Source: Candidatus Sumerlaeota bacterium
Lineage (GTDB): Bacteria; CG03; SLGR01
DNA length: 9,715 nucleotides
Direction: 5' to 3'
NCBI GenBank assembly: GCA_007136585.1
Contig: SLGR01000210.1
Coordinates: 1 to 9,715 of the forward strand
Positions within the stretch are counted from its first letter, which is position 1, and each line of letters begins with the position of its first letter. The notes under the pieces were generated by a model, which saw only the letters and a list, made by a program, of their open reading frames with translations, did no database searches and was not told where the DNA came from. A program made the translations under genes and the position numbers. Of this stretch, positions 1 through 6,901 are shown piece by piece.

Positions 1-306
1 GGGGATATAGGAGAACTTTCTCCCTGGGTTCTCAGCAGGGGAGAACGCAAGAGGTTGGCTTTAACCGCCAATTTAAATTATAATGATAGTGAAAGAGGCA
101 GGGTCTTTCTTATGGATGACCCTTTTACAGACCTTGACCCGGAAGGTTCGGAAACGGTCTGCGGGATAATAGAGAGCGGGGTTTTCAGGGTGATTATTGC
201 AACCAACAGGAAAACCGACCTTGATCTTTTTCGCAGGAAAAATATCCGGTTCCGTCTCTTCCGTCTGGAGAGGGGGAAACTCAGCGGAGAAGTATGCGAA
301 GAATAA
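1..306 (+). CDS. recF: RecF-like DNA repair ATPase, C-terminal part (5' end outside window)
   Basis: The frame is open from base 1 and ends at TAA 304-306, giving about 101 residues of a larger protein. Seen: an ABC/SMC-type signature motif LSRGERKRLAL (window codons 11-21), then a Walker B strand and D-loop, VFLMDDPFTDLDP (codons 35-47), then a beta-strand/helix tail (RVIIATNRKTDLDLF) and a short basic C-terminus. This order and spacing fit the C-terminal end of RecF, which loads RecA at gapped DNA with RecO and RecR; RecF proteins are usually about 350-370 residues, so roughly 70% lies upstream. Walker A is not in the window, so another SMC-like ATPase of the RecF/RecN group cannot be excluded. 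Its last 13 nt overlap the next gene, which suggests translational coupling to the histidine kinase. Confidence 0.72.
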   Translation, partial: GDIGELSPWVLSRGERKRLALTANLNYNDSERGRVFLMDDPFTDLDPEGSETVCGIIESGVFRVIIATNRKTDLDLFRRKNIRFRLFRLERGKLSGEVCEE

Positions 307-2456
307 AGATTTTTCACAAGTTTCTTGCCGTAATGCTCGCCATCTCGGCGCTGCCGCTTGCCATAGTAGGTCAGAGATTGGTGGATATAAACCGCCAGGG
401 CCTTGAGGACCTTATAATGGAGCTTCATACCCGGGAGGTTACGGCTGTATCAGATTCCATAGAGGAGTATATGGCCAACCTTTCGGATAAGGTCAGGTTC
501 GTAGTTTCGGCTCACGGAGAGGGGGTCATAAACTGGACTCTTACCCAGAGAATACTCCAGTCCCTTATAGCTTCAAGTGCTGATTTCCTTACCGTAAGCG
601 GAGTTGCCCGGGACGGACGGGAGCTTACGAAGGTCTTTCATCCGGACCTTGAAGGAAAGGTGGAGCTTGAGGACCGTTCGGAGGATACAACCTTCCTGGA
701 GGCTCGGGATAAGGGTGAGGTTGCGGTAAGCGGGATCTACTACGAAGACGACCAGCCCCGCCTCAGTCTTGTTTACCCCTATACCGGGGACATTTTTCTC
801 TATATTGAGGCCAGCCTTGAGAGGTTGCTGAATAAGGTAAAGGAGACCTCCATAGGGCGTACCGGGTTTCTTTACATAGTAGACAGTGAGGGGCGGATAG
901 TTATGCACCCGGATGTTGAGCGCGCCGCGGCCCGTGAAGATGTCCTCGACAGGCCTGTAGTAAAAGAGGTCCTCAGCCGCCGGCTTGTAGGGAGCAAGGA
1001 GTTTCAGGCAGAAGACGGGCGCGAGGTCATAGGAGCCTATGCCCCCGTATCTGCCCTTAACCTCGGTGTTATAATCCAGCAGGATAAAGAGGAGGCGTAT
1101 TTTTCTGTCTACGAGATGCGCCGCAACGCCCTCGGGCTTCTTATAGGAGCGGTTCTCTTTGCTATCATAGCAGGTTACCTGCTTGCCCAGAACCTTACCC
1201 GTCCTGTCCTGAAGCTGACCGGCGCCGCCCGGAGTATAACCTCCGGGGCTTTTGACGTATCATCTGTTTCGGAGTGGCTTGGCAAAACCAGGGTAAGAGA
1301 CGAGATGTCGGAGCTCGCCGACACTTTTATTGTCATGACCCGGCAGTTGAAACGTTATACCGAGATGCAGGCGGATAAACTTAACGCGGTGCTTTTTTCA
1401 ATAAATGACGGCATAATAATGACCGATTACTCAGGGAACGTCATACTATCCAACAGGTGTGTCGCGCCGCTCCTGGGACTTGATTCTTCCGAGAACATGG
1501 CTGGGAAGAATATAAGGCATATAATACGCAGAAAAGAGGTTGAGGAGAGCCTGAAAGAGGTCCGGGAAACCGAGGATACAGTGGTAAGGGAGATAGACTT
1601 ATCCGCAGAAAAATCTCCCAAGCATATAAGGATGGATACCTCAATGGTCAGGCACTCCGATTCCGGGGAGCTCCTGGGGACAGTAACCGTAATAAGGGAT
1701 ATAACCCTGGAAAAACAGCTTGAGCAGCTCAAGGAAGATTTCATACATTCAATAACTCACGACCTCAGAAGTCCGATGACATCTATCAGGGGGTTCCTGG
1801 AGTTTCTTCTTGACGGCAGTTCAGGGGAGCTTAATGAGCAGCAGAAAGAGTTTCTCCAGATAATAGACGAGTCTTCCAAGAGGCTCCTTGGAATGATAAA
1901 CAACATACTGGATGTGGCAAAGATGGAATCCGGGACGATGCCGATGGATAAAGAGGAGTTCAGCCTTCTCAGTGAGGCTGGGGATGTCGTTAAGACCTTT
2001 GAGGCCCAGGCTCTCCGTGACAGGATAGATCTCAAAGCCGAAGAGGTTAACGGACCCGGGATTGTCTATGCCGACCGGACCCTTATGCACAGGGTCATTA
2101 CAAACCTTGTGGGAAACGCCCTTAAGTTCACTCCCGAGGAGGGCTCTGTTACGGTCCGGGTAGAGGAGGCCGGGGATGAGGCGGAGGTATCGGTTATTGA
2201 TACCGGCCAGGGGATGCCCCCTGAATACGTAAAGAAGATTTTCAAAAAGTTTGAGCAGGTGAAGGGTAGCAGGGGAAGAAGGAAAGGTACCGGGCTCGGA
2301 CTTACGATAACTAAGTACATAGTGGAATCGCACGGGGGAAGGATCTGGGCCGAATCCGAGGAAGGGAAGGGGTCAAAATTCACTTTCCGTATACCCGTGA
2401 AACGGGAAAATGATCAGGTAGACGGCCTGGAAGAGGTGTCCGATGGGAAGGGTTAA
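294..2456 (+). CDS. Membrane sensor histidine kinase (Cache-HAMP-PAS-HisKA-HATPase)
   Basis: A 720-residue inner-membrane kinase that should sense a periplasmic ligand and phosphorylate a receiver domain. Layout: TM1 about 7-26; periplasmic region about 30-275 with a Cache-like look, including the strand GFLYIVDSEGRIVMHP at 191-206; TM2 about 278-298; HAMP about 299-352; PAS about 360-475; HisKA with phospho-acceptor H489 in SITHDLRSP; HATPase_c with N box N604/N608, G1 box DTGQG (636-640), F box around 650-653 and G2 box GTGLGL (665-670). All catalytic motifs are intact. The ATG at 294 is preceded by GGAG (286-289) and gives a basic n-region followed by TM1. It overlaps the RecF-like gene by 13 nt and the LysM/FecR gene by 14 nt. 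The likely partner is the tandem-receiver protein two genes downstream. The ligand cannot be read from sequence. Confidence 0.93.
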   Translation: MRRIKIFHKFLAVMLAISALPLAIVGQRLVDINRQGLEDLIMELHTREVTAVSDSIEEYMANLSDKVRFVVSAHGEGVINWTLTQRILQSLIASSADFLTVSGVARDGRELTKVFHPDLEGKVELEDRSEDTTFLEARDKGEVAVSGIYYEDDQPRLSLVYPYTGDIFLYIEASLERLLNKVKETSIGRTGFLYIVDSEGRIVMHPDVERAAAREDVLDRPVVKEVLSRRLVGSKEFQAEDGREVIGAYAPVSALNLGVIIQQDKEEAYFSVYEMRRNALGLLIGAVLFAIIAGYLLAQNLTRPVLKLTGAARSITSGAFDVSSVSEWLGKTRVRDEMSELADTFIVMTRQLKRYTEMQADKLNAVLFSINDGIIMTDYSGNVILSNRCVAPLLGLDSSENMAGKNIRHIIRRKEVEESLKEVRETEDTVVREIDLSAEKSPKHIRMDTSMVRHSDSGELLGTVTVIRDITLEKQLEQLKEDFIHSITHDLRSPMTSIRGFLEFLLDGSSGELNEQQKEFLQIIDESSKRLLGMINNILDVAKMESGTMPMDKEEFSLLSEAGDVVKTFEAQALRDRIDLKAEEVNGPGIVYADRTLMHRVITNLVGNALKFTPEEGSVTVRVEEAGDEAEVSVIDTGQGMPPEYVKKIFKKFEQVKGSRGRRKGTGLGLTITKYIVESHGGRIWAESEEGKGSKFTFRIPVKRENDQVDGLEEVSDGKG

Positions 2457-3858
2457 AAACCTTCTAAGCCTCTTAACTGCATCCGCCGTAATCCTTGCGC
2501 AGGTCCCGGCGGGATCCCTGGCGGAAGAGTCCGAACGTTCATACAGGCTGCTGGAGATAGAGATACACAGGGGAGACACGCTTTCCAGGTTTGCCCGGAG
2601 GTATCTTGACGACCCTTCCCGGTGGCCGGAACTTCTGGAGTATAACGAGCTCCCTTCGGGTGACCCCAACCTGATACTTCCGGGGCATACACTCCTTGTC
2701 CCCGTTGAGCTAGTAAGGGACGAGATAGCCGATATCATATATATTCAAAACAGTGTAAGGGTAAGAAGGAAGGACGCTCCCTCCTGGACCGGAGCCGGGC
2801 TTTATGAACGACTTTTCCCCGACGACGGGATACGCACGGGTTCAGGGTCTTTCGCGCAGCTCGAGTACCTTACCGGAGGCGGGGTCAATATAAACGAGAA
2901 CTCGCTGGTATTCCTGAGACCGGAACCGGACAGGGAGGAGGTTGTGAACCTTGAAGCAGGACAGCTCCGCGCTCAGGATGTCAAAGTCCTTACTGCCTCC
3001 GCGATAATAGATCCCGAGGCCGGATCCGAATACGTGGCTACCGTGGATGAGGACCAGACAACGACTCTGAGCGTTTACAGGGGTCAGGTTGACTTTATAT
3101 CAAGCGGAGAACTGGTTGCCGTATCGGAAGGTTTTATGTCGCGCGCTGAGTTTGACAGCCCCCCCTCCAGGCCGGTAAAGCTTCCCGACCCCCCGGAGTT
3201 TGAAGGGCTTGAGGGGAGGCTTGACAGATACGATTCCGAAGGCAGTTTCAGCATTTCCGGGATACTGGAGAGCGTGAATTTTGAAGAGGCCGAGAGAACC
3301 GAGCGGGAGTCTCTCACCGGTGTTCATGTGCAGCTGGCCCGGGACAGGGAATTCACCCGGATGGTCTATGATAAGGTTGTGGAGAGGGACCGGCACGAGG
3401 AATGGAGGGAAAGCCTGGAGGACGGGACCTACTGGTGGCGCGCGGCCCTTGTTACGGATACGGGAGCCCGGGGGAATTTCTCGGAACCGGTTATGTATGA
3501 AGTTGATACCCGGTACCCTTTTATAAACATAGAATCCCCGCAGGAGGGAAGCCTTGTTAAGAGAAGGATCGTCTCTGTTTCAGGCCGGACGCGTCCGGGG
3601 GTGAGTGTAACTGTAAACGGGCGCTCTACCAGGGTTGACGGAGAGGGCAGGTTCGTTGCGGCTGTAAATGTCAGGTTCGGGGAGAACGTGGTGCAGGTTG
3701 AGGCAACGGACCGGCGCGGCCGGGTAACTGAGAGAGAGATAACCTTTGAAGGGTACCCTGTAGAAGAAGAAGAGAGGGAGTCAAGGGGGATGCTGGCCGC
3801 GGCCGGGGTGGCAGCTTCGGTAGCAAGCGTGGTTCTGATAATACTTCTGGCTCTGTAG
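2443..3858 (+). CDS. Secreted LysM-FecR-domain protein with Ig-like domain and C-terminal membrane segment
   Basis: A 471-residue exported protein. Residues 1-27 look like a Sec signal peptide (basic MGRVK, hydrophobic core, ending near SLA). A LysM domain follows at about 38-88 (IHRGDTLSRFARRYL... LILPGHTLLVP), expected to bind peptidoglycan. A FecR-type domain covers about 120-230 (DDGIRTGSGSFAQLEYL, later VYRGQVDFIS). A beta-rich, fibronectin-III-like stretch spans about 270-355 (DGTYWWRAALV), then an Ig-like module about 359-436 (INIESPQEGS... GENVVQVEATDRRGR). The end is an acidic linker and a hydrophobic segment (450-470) with only one residue after it. The LysM-FecR pairing is known from bacterial envelope proteins, but its function is poorly defined. 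The ATG at 2443 has GAGGT just upstream and overlaps the kinase by 14 nt, so an envelope-sensing or scaffold role with the kinase is inferred, not shown. Confidence 0.88.
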   Translation: MGRVKNLLSLLTASAVILAQVPAGSLAEESERSYRLLEIEIHRGDTLSRFARRYLDDPSRWPELLEYNELPSGDPNLILPGHTLLVPVELVRDEIADIIYIQNSVRVRRKDAPSWTGAGLYERLFPDDGIRTGSGSFAQLEYLTGGGVNINENSLVFLRPEPDREEVVNLEAGQLRAQDVKVLTASAIIDPEAGSEYVATVDEDQTTTLSVYRGQVDFISSGELVAVSEGFMSRAEFDSPPSRPVKLPDPPEFEGLEGRLDRYDSEGSFSISGILESVNFEEAERTERESLTGVHVQLARDREFTRMVYDKVVERDRHEEWRESLEDGTYWWRAALVTDTGARGNFSEPVMYEVDTRYPFINIESPQEGSLVKRRIVSVSGRTRPGVSVTVNGRSTRVDGEGRFVAAVNVRFGENVVQVEATDRRGRVTEREITFEGYPVEEEERESRGMLAAAGVAASVASVVLIILLAL

Positions 3859-4661
3859 TGAGACCTCCCCTTTCAATAATTGCGGCGGATACAGATAAGG
3901 ATACAAGGTTTCTTATAAGAGTATACCTCAGGGGTTACAGGGTAAATGTTATTGAGGCCTCCGGATCCCCGGAATTCGCTGAAATTATAAAAAAAGAGAA
4001 CCCCTCCGCCGCGGTGGTTAATTTCGTACTTGATGATACGACAGGGTACCGCCTGGCGGAAGAGTTCTCTAAGAACCTGCCTTTCATAATTATGATCCCT
4101 GAAGGGTTTGACCTCTTTGAAGACCGGCCCGGGATCTCGGAGTACCTTGTAAAACCTTTCGGTCGCCGGGAGTTCCTTGAAGCACTTGATAAGGCCCTGG
4201 GCCCGGGAACCCTTAAATACTACCTGAAAGGAGAACCTGAGGATGAGAAACCGCCGGAATCCCGCACTCCGGCCGTAGAAGCTCTGTGCGGGTATGAAAA
4301 ACTTAAGGTCCTGGCGGCGGATGACGAGAAACCGGTGCTTCACCTTCTCAGGGCAATGCTGGGAGACAAGGTAAACTGCTTTGATACCGCCTCAACGGGG
4401 GAGGAACTGGTTGAGAAAGCCCTCTCCGGGGAGTATGACCTTATAATATCTGATGTCATAATGCCGCGCCTCAGCGGATGGAAAGCGGTTGCAGAGATCC
4501 GCGGAAAAGGCATCTCCACTCCGGTAATATTCAGTTCCGGCCTTATAAAGGACAAGGAGCTTTACGAAACCCTCCGCCCGGAGGGGAGATCCAGGTTCCT
4601 TCTAAAACCTTTTAAAAAAGAAGAGCTTTTTGCCGCCCTACGGGAGATACTGGAGTTCTGA
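3858..4661 (+). CDS. Tandem receiver-domain response regulator, first domain degenerate
   Basis: A 267-residue cytoplasmic protein made of two CheY-like receiver domains and no visible output domain. The second domain (about 148-267) has the full set of residues: acidic pair D155/D156, phospho-acceptor D199 in DLIISDVIMPRLSG, the Ser pair S226/S227 at the switch position, and K250 in LLKPF. The first domain (about 4-115) keeps D11 and K99 (YLVKPF), but the phospho-acceptor site is N55 (VVNFVLDDTTG) and the switch Thr/Ser is replaced by I80-P81, so it is probably a pseudo-receiver. A linker rich in Glu and Pro (about 125-140) separates them. The start is GTG at 3858, sharing one base with the TAG of the LysM/FecR gene. 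It probably takes phosphate from the kinase encoded upstream and acts by protein contact. It ends 18 nt before the convergent protease gene. Confidence 0.9.
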   Translation: MRPPLSIIAADTDKDTRFLIRVYLRGYRVNVIEASGSPEFAEIIKKENPSAAVVNFVLDDTTGYRLAEEFSKNLPFIIMIPEGFDLFEDRPGISEYLVKPFGRREFLEALDKALGPGTLKYYLKGEPEDEKPPESRTPAVEALCGYEKLKVLAADDEKPVLHLLRAMLGDKVNCFDTASTGEELVEKALSGEYDLIISDVIMPRLSGWKAVAEIRGKGISTPVIFSSGLIKDKELYETLRPEGRSRFLLKPFKKEELFAALREILEF

Positions 4662-4679
4662 CCCTGTCTTCTTACCGGA

Positions 4680-6611
4680 TTAAGGTTCCCTGATTTTCCC
4701 CGGAAAGAGAGGGGGGAAGGGGACTCCGAGGGTATCCCCGATTATCCGTATGAGTTCGTACTGTTCGGGAGAAACCCAGCCGTCTGCGGCCACGCATACG
4801 GCAAAGGATCTGATAAGGGCGCGCTTCATCTCAGGCGAGGAGTTATTCATATCTTCCAGCGCCTCGTACATTTCCGGGAGCCCGCACTCTTTTTCGGAAA
4901 GGAACCTGTACTTAGTTTCCGGATCGAGAGCCCCGGCGGATTTTCTGAAAGCCGTCTCTTTCCTGTCTTCTTCAGATCCGTGGCGCGCAAGGGTTGAGAG
5001 GACCATCTCGCACTGCGGTCTGAGGTTCTTTAAACTGTGATATTTTACCTGAAGCGGGTCCGGTTTCTCAAACGAGGGCCTGAGGTGATACTGTATCGCT
5101 TTCCTGATCCCAAACTCAAATAACGAGACTCTGGAATCAGCCTCTATAAGGTCTTCTACGTTGGCGGTTATCCTGCGGTAGGATCTCTTATCAAGTCTTT
5201 TAAGCGTCACAAGAGAGATATCAAGGAGGGGAAGGGTATGTTCAACCTTCAGTCTCAGCGTCTCTTCGCGGATCCGGAGGCTTTCAGTAAGGAGTTCATC
5301 TCCGGCATAGGTTCTTATCCTCCGCTCCTGTCTACGCCTGGGGTGAGGATCGTCTCCAAGGAGCAGGGCGTATAAAAGAGCCTCGCTTCCTTTCAGGGTG
5401 TGGGCGGCCGTAAAGAGTTCAACGGGGATATTCCTGATAATTTCGGAGGCGTAAGCGATACTTTCGGGGCGTATAGTCCCGGCTGATGCGGCTATGGCCT
5501 CTCCCGTGACCGGTATCCGTCCCGGTTCCTCTCCAGGGCGGATCTCCCCCCCGGTTTCAGGCGGCGGAGATATCCGTCTTATTCTCTCTTCTATAGGGGG
5601 ATGAGTGGAGAATACCCTCAGGATTATATCATCGCTCCGGGAGTCGGCTATGAAAATATGGGCGGCTTCCTTAGCGTGGAGAGACCTGATAAAAGATCCT
5701 CCGGCCGGGGCGGCGATCTTCCTGAGAGCGCTTGCGATACCGGCCGGGTTTCTCGTGAACTGTACCGCTGCGGCATCCGCCAGATGTTCCCGCTGCCTTG
5801 AGACCGCGCACCTTATTATTTTAGCGAGGATTATCCCTATATAATTAAAGGCGACCATTATAAAACCGTAGATTATTATAACCGCCCTGATCAGACTCCC
5901 CCTTCCACCGCTTCTGTATTTAAGCGGCCTGTAGGCTGAGCGGCAGATCCTGTACCCGGCCATTGCAATAAAAAGCAGTCCGTGCAGAACGCCTATTATC
6001 CTGCTGTTGAGGCGCATATCGCTGTTTAGTATATGGCTGAACTCGTGTGCGATAACCCCCTGAAGCTCATCACGGGTGAGCGATTCCAGGCACCCTTCTG
6101 TTACTCCTATGACGGCATCATCGGGCGAGTTCCCCGCCGCAAAGGCGTTTATCCCTTTCTCCTGAGACAGTAAAAAGACTTCCGGGCGCGGAAGTCCTGA
6201 TGCGATGGATATCTCTTCCACGACATTGAGGAGGGTCCGTTCAAGGGGGTCTTTTGTATCATAGGGGACGGGTCTTCCTCCGAGAAGTTCGGCCAGCACG
6301 TACCCCCCCCTGGAAAGCTGGCGGAGCTTGTAAAGGCTTGAGGCGAGTATGGTCAGAACGGTCAGTAATGATATGGCAAGTATTACCCCGGGGTTCCAGA
6401 AGGCGCTTATATCAATAACAATACTCCTGTAAAGATAAGCCGCCCCCAGAAGGTACACGGAAAAGGATATAAGTATTATAAGGATTACGTTGTACGCAGT
6501 CGTCAGAAGAACGGCTATAGAGTAATAAAATATAAGGCGTCTGCTGCTCCGGATGGCTTCGCTCTGCTGTTCAAAAAAATCCGGTATTAATGAATTTATT
6601 TTTTTAATCAA
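4680..6611 (-). CDS. M48-family integral-membrane zinc metalloprotease with TerB-like C-terminus
   Basis: A 643-residue protease of the HtpX/Ste24 clan. Seen: two N-terminal hydrophobic segments (about 27-60 and 74-94); the motif GINAFAAGNSPDDAVIGVT (153-171); the zinc-binding HEFSH (H189, E190, H193); two more hydrophobic stretches (about 205-223 and 241-264); and the third zinc ligand E275 in SRQREHLADAAAVQFTRNP. The region 370-643 is not protease-like; its end (about 595-637, RSFAVCVAADGWVSPEQYE) resembles a TerB-like helical segment. This architecture recurs in a bacterial M48 subgroup of similar size. Membrane protein quality control is the usual role of the clan, though this subgroup is poorly characterised. 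The start is TTG at 6611: the only in-frame start codon after the stop at 6630-6632, with GGAG close upstream, and DFFEQQ matches the family's usual N-terminus. It is transcribed alone, divergent from the tRNA/tadA run. Confidence 0.9.
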   Translation of the reverse strand: MIKKINSLIPDFFEQQSEAIRSSRRLIFYYSIAVLLTTAYNVILIILISFSVYLLGAAYLYRSIVIDISAFWNPGVILAISLLTVLTILASSLYKLRQLSRGGYVLAELLGGRPVPYDTKDPLERTLLNVVEEISIASGLPRPEVFLLSQEKGINAFAAGNSPDDAVIGVTEGCLESLTRDELQGVIAHEFSHILNSDMRLNSRIIGVLHGLLFIAMAGYRICRSAYRPLKYRSGGRGSLIRAVIIIYGFIMVAFNYIGIILAKIIRCAVSRQREHLADAAAVQFTRNPAGIASALRKIAAPAGGSFIRSLHAKEAAHIFIADSRSDDIILRVFSTHPPIEERIRRISPPPETGGEIRPGEEPGRIPVTGEAIAASAGTIRPESIAYASEIIRNIPVELFTAAHTLKGSEALLYALLLGDDPHPRRRQERRIRTYAGDELLTESLRIREETLRLKVEHTLPLLDISLVTLKRLDKRSYRRITANVEDLIEADSRVSLFEFGIRKAIQYHLRPSFEKPDPLQVKYHSLKNLRPQCEMVLSTLARHGSEEDRKETAFRKSAGALDPETKYRFLSEKECGLPEMYEALEDMNNSSPEMKRALIRSFAVCVAADGWVSPEQYELIRIIGDTLGVPFPPLFPGKIREP

Positions 6612-6661
6612 AACTCCGGCCCTGTAGTTTCAGTTCCAGTATCCCGCTCAAGCATTATACC

Positions 6662-6690
6662 AGTATAGTTCCCAAAAACCTATACGTCAA
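6662..6690 (-). promoter_or_regulatory. Sigma70-type promoter for the M48 protease gene
   Basis: On the minus strand, a -35 box TTGACG (6690-6685) and a -10 box TATACT (6667-6662) are separated by 17 nt. The predicted transcript would begin near 6655 and carry an untranslated leader of roughly 44 nt before the TTG start at 6611. Five of six bases match consensus in each box. A second TATAAT on the same strand (6659-6654) lacks a good -35. Confidence 0.65.
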
Positions 6691-6706
6691 TATGGCTGAT
6701 CTGAAG

Positions 6707-6735
6707 TTGATTTTGAGTATAATATATTGTATATT
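6707..6735 (+). promoter_or_regulatory. Sigma70-type promoter for tRNA-Arg and possibly tadA
   Basis: A -35 box TTGATT (6707-6712) and a -10 box TATATT (6730-6735) have a 17-nt spacer. The predicted start is near 6742, about 34 nt before the tRNA. It points away from the protease promoter, so the two form a divergent pair within about 75 bp. The surrounding sequence is AT-rich, so chance boxes are possible. Confidence 0.5.
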
Positions 6736-6757
6736 TTCGTGGGCATTTATTATTGAT

Positions 6758-6766
6758 TGTTATAAA
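6758..6766 (+). promoter_or_regulatory. Alternative extended -10 element next to tRNA-Arg
   Basis: TG-T-TATAAA (6758-6766) is an extended -10 motif that would start transcription near 6773, three bases before the mature tRNA 5' end, a spacing common for tRNA genes. No convincing -35 lies at the right distance. It may be used instead of, or together with, the 6707-6735 promoter. Confidence 0.35.
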
Positions 6767-6775
6767 ATTACTGTT

Positions 6776-6852
6776 GCGCCCGTAGCTCAACTGGACAGAG
6801 CGGCTGACTACGGATCAGCAGGTTAGGGGTTCGACTCCTCTCGGGCGTACCA
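6776..6852 (+). tRNA. tRNA-Arg (anticodon ACG)
   Basis: A full cloverleaf can be drawn. The acceptor stem is GCGCCCG (6776-6782) with CGGGCGT (6842-6848); the first pair is G-U. The D stem is GCTC/GAGC. The anticodon stem is GCTGA/TCAGC with loop CTACGGA, so the anticodon ACG is at 6810-6812. The T stem is AGGGG/CCTCT with loop TTCGACT. The discriminator is A (6849) and CCA is encoded (6850-6852). The ACG anticodon reads CGU directly and needs A34-to-inosine editing to read CGC and CGA. The editing enzyme's probable gene starts 49 nt downstream. A run of five T follows the CCA, but there is no separate terminator hairpin. Confidence 0.97.
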
Positions 6853-6871
6853 TTTTTCAAAGGATAAGCCC

Positions 6872-6892
6872 ATGCCGGCGGGTTCCCGGTAA
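6872..6892 (+). other. Possible six-codon leader ORF upstream of tadA
   Basis: ATG at 6872 is preceded by AAAGGA (6859-6864) with a 7-nt gap, the best ribosome-binding site in this interval. It reads MPAGSR and stops at TAA 6890-6892, nine nt before the tadA ATG and in the same frame. The tadA ATG itself has no visible Shine-Dalgarno sequence. This could be a leader giving reinitiation at tadA, or chance; the ORF is too short to judge by coding content. Confidence 0.25.
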
Positions 6893-6901
6893 AAACGGCC
6901 T

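Noticed and set aside
1821-2333. 170-codon open frame on the minus strand opposite the kinase
   Set aside because: It lies wholly inside the kinase catalytic region, whose motifs are all intact on the plus strand. The product has no recognisable motif.
3873-4343. 156-codon minus-strand frame opposite the tandem-receiver gene
   Set aside because: It is a shadow of a clearly coding plus-strand gene; no domain or ribosome site is seen.
4662-4679. Possible bidirectional terminator between the convergent receiver and protease genes
   Set aside because: The gap is only 18 nt and I could not draw a convincing GC-rich hairpin with a T run on either strand.
6303-6310. Eight-base C/G run in the protease gene, and a similar G run at 9200-9207 in the AsmA-like gene, as possible phase-variation tracts
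   Set aside because: Both frames are intact, the tracts are short for slippage switching, and Gly/Arg codons ending in G are common here. Not enough to claim switching.
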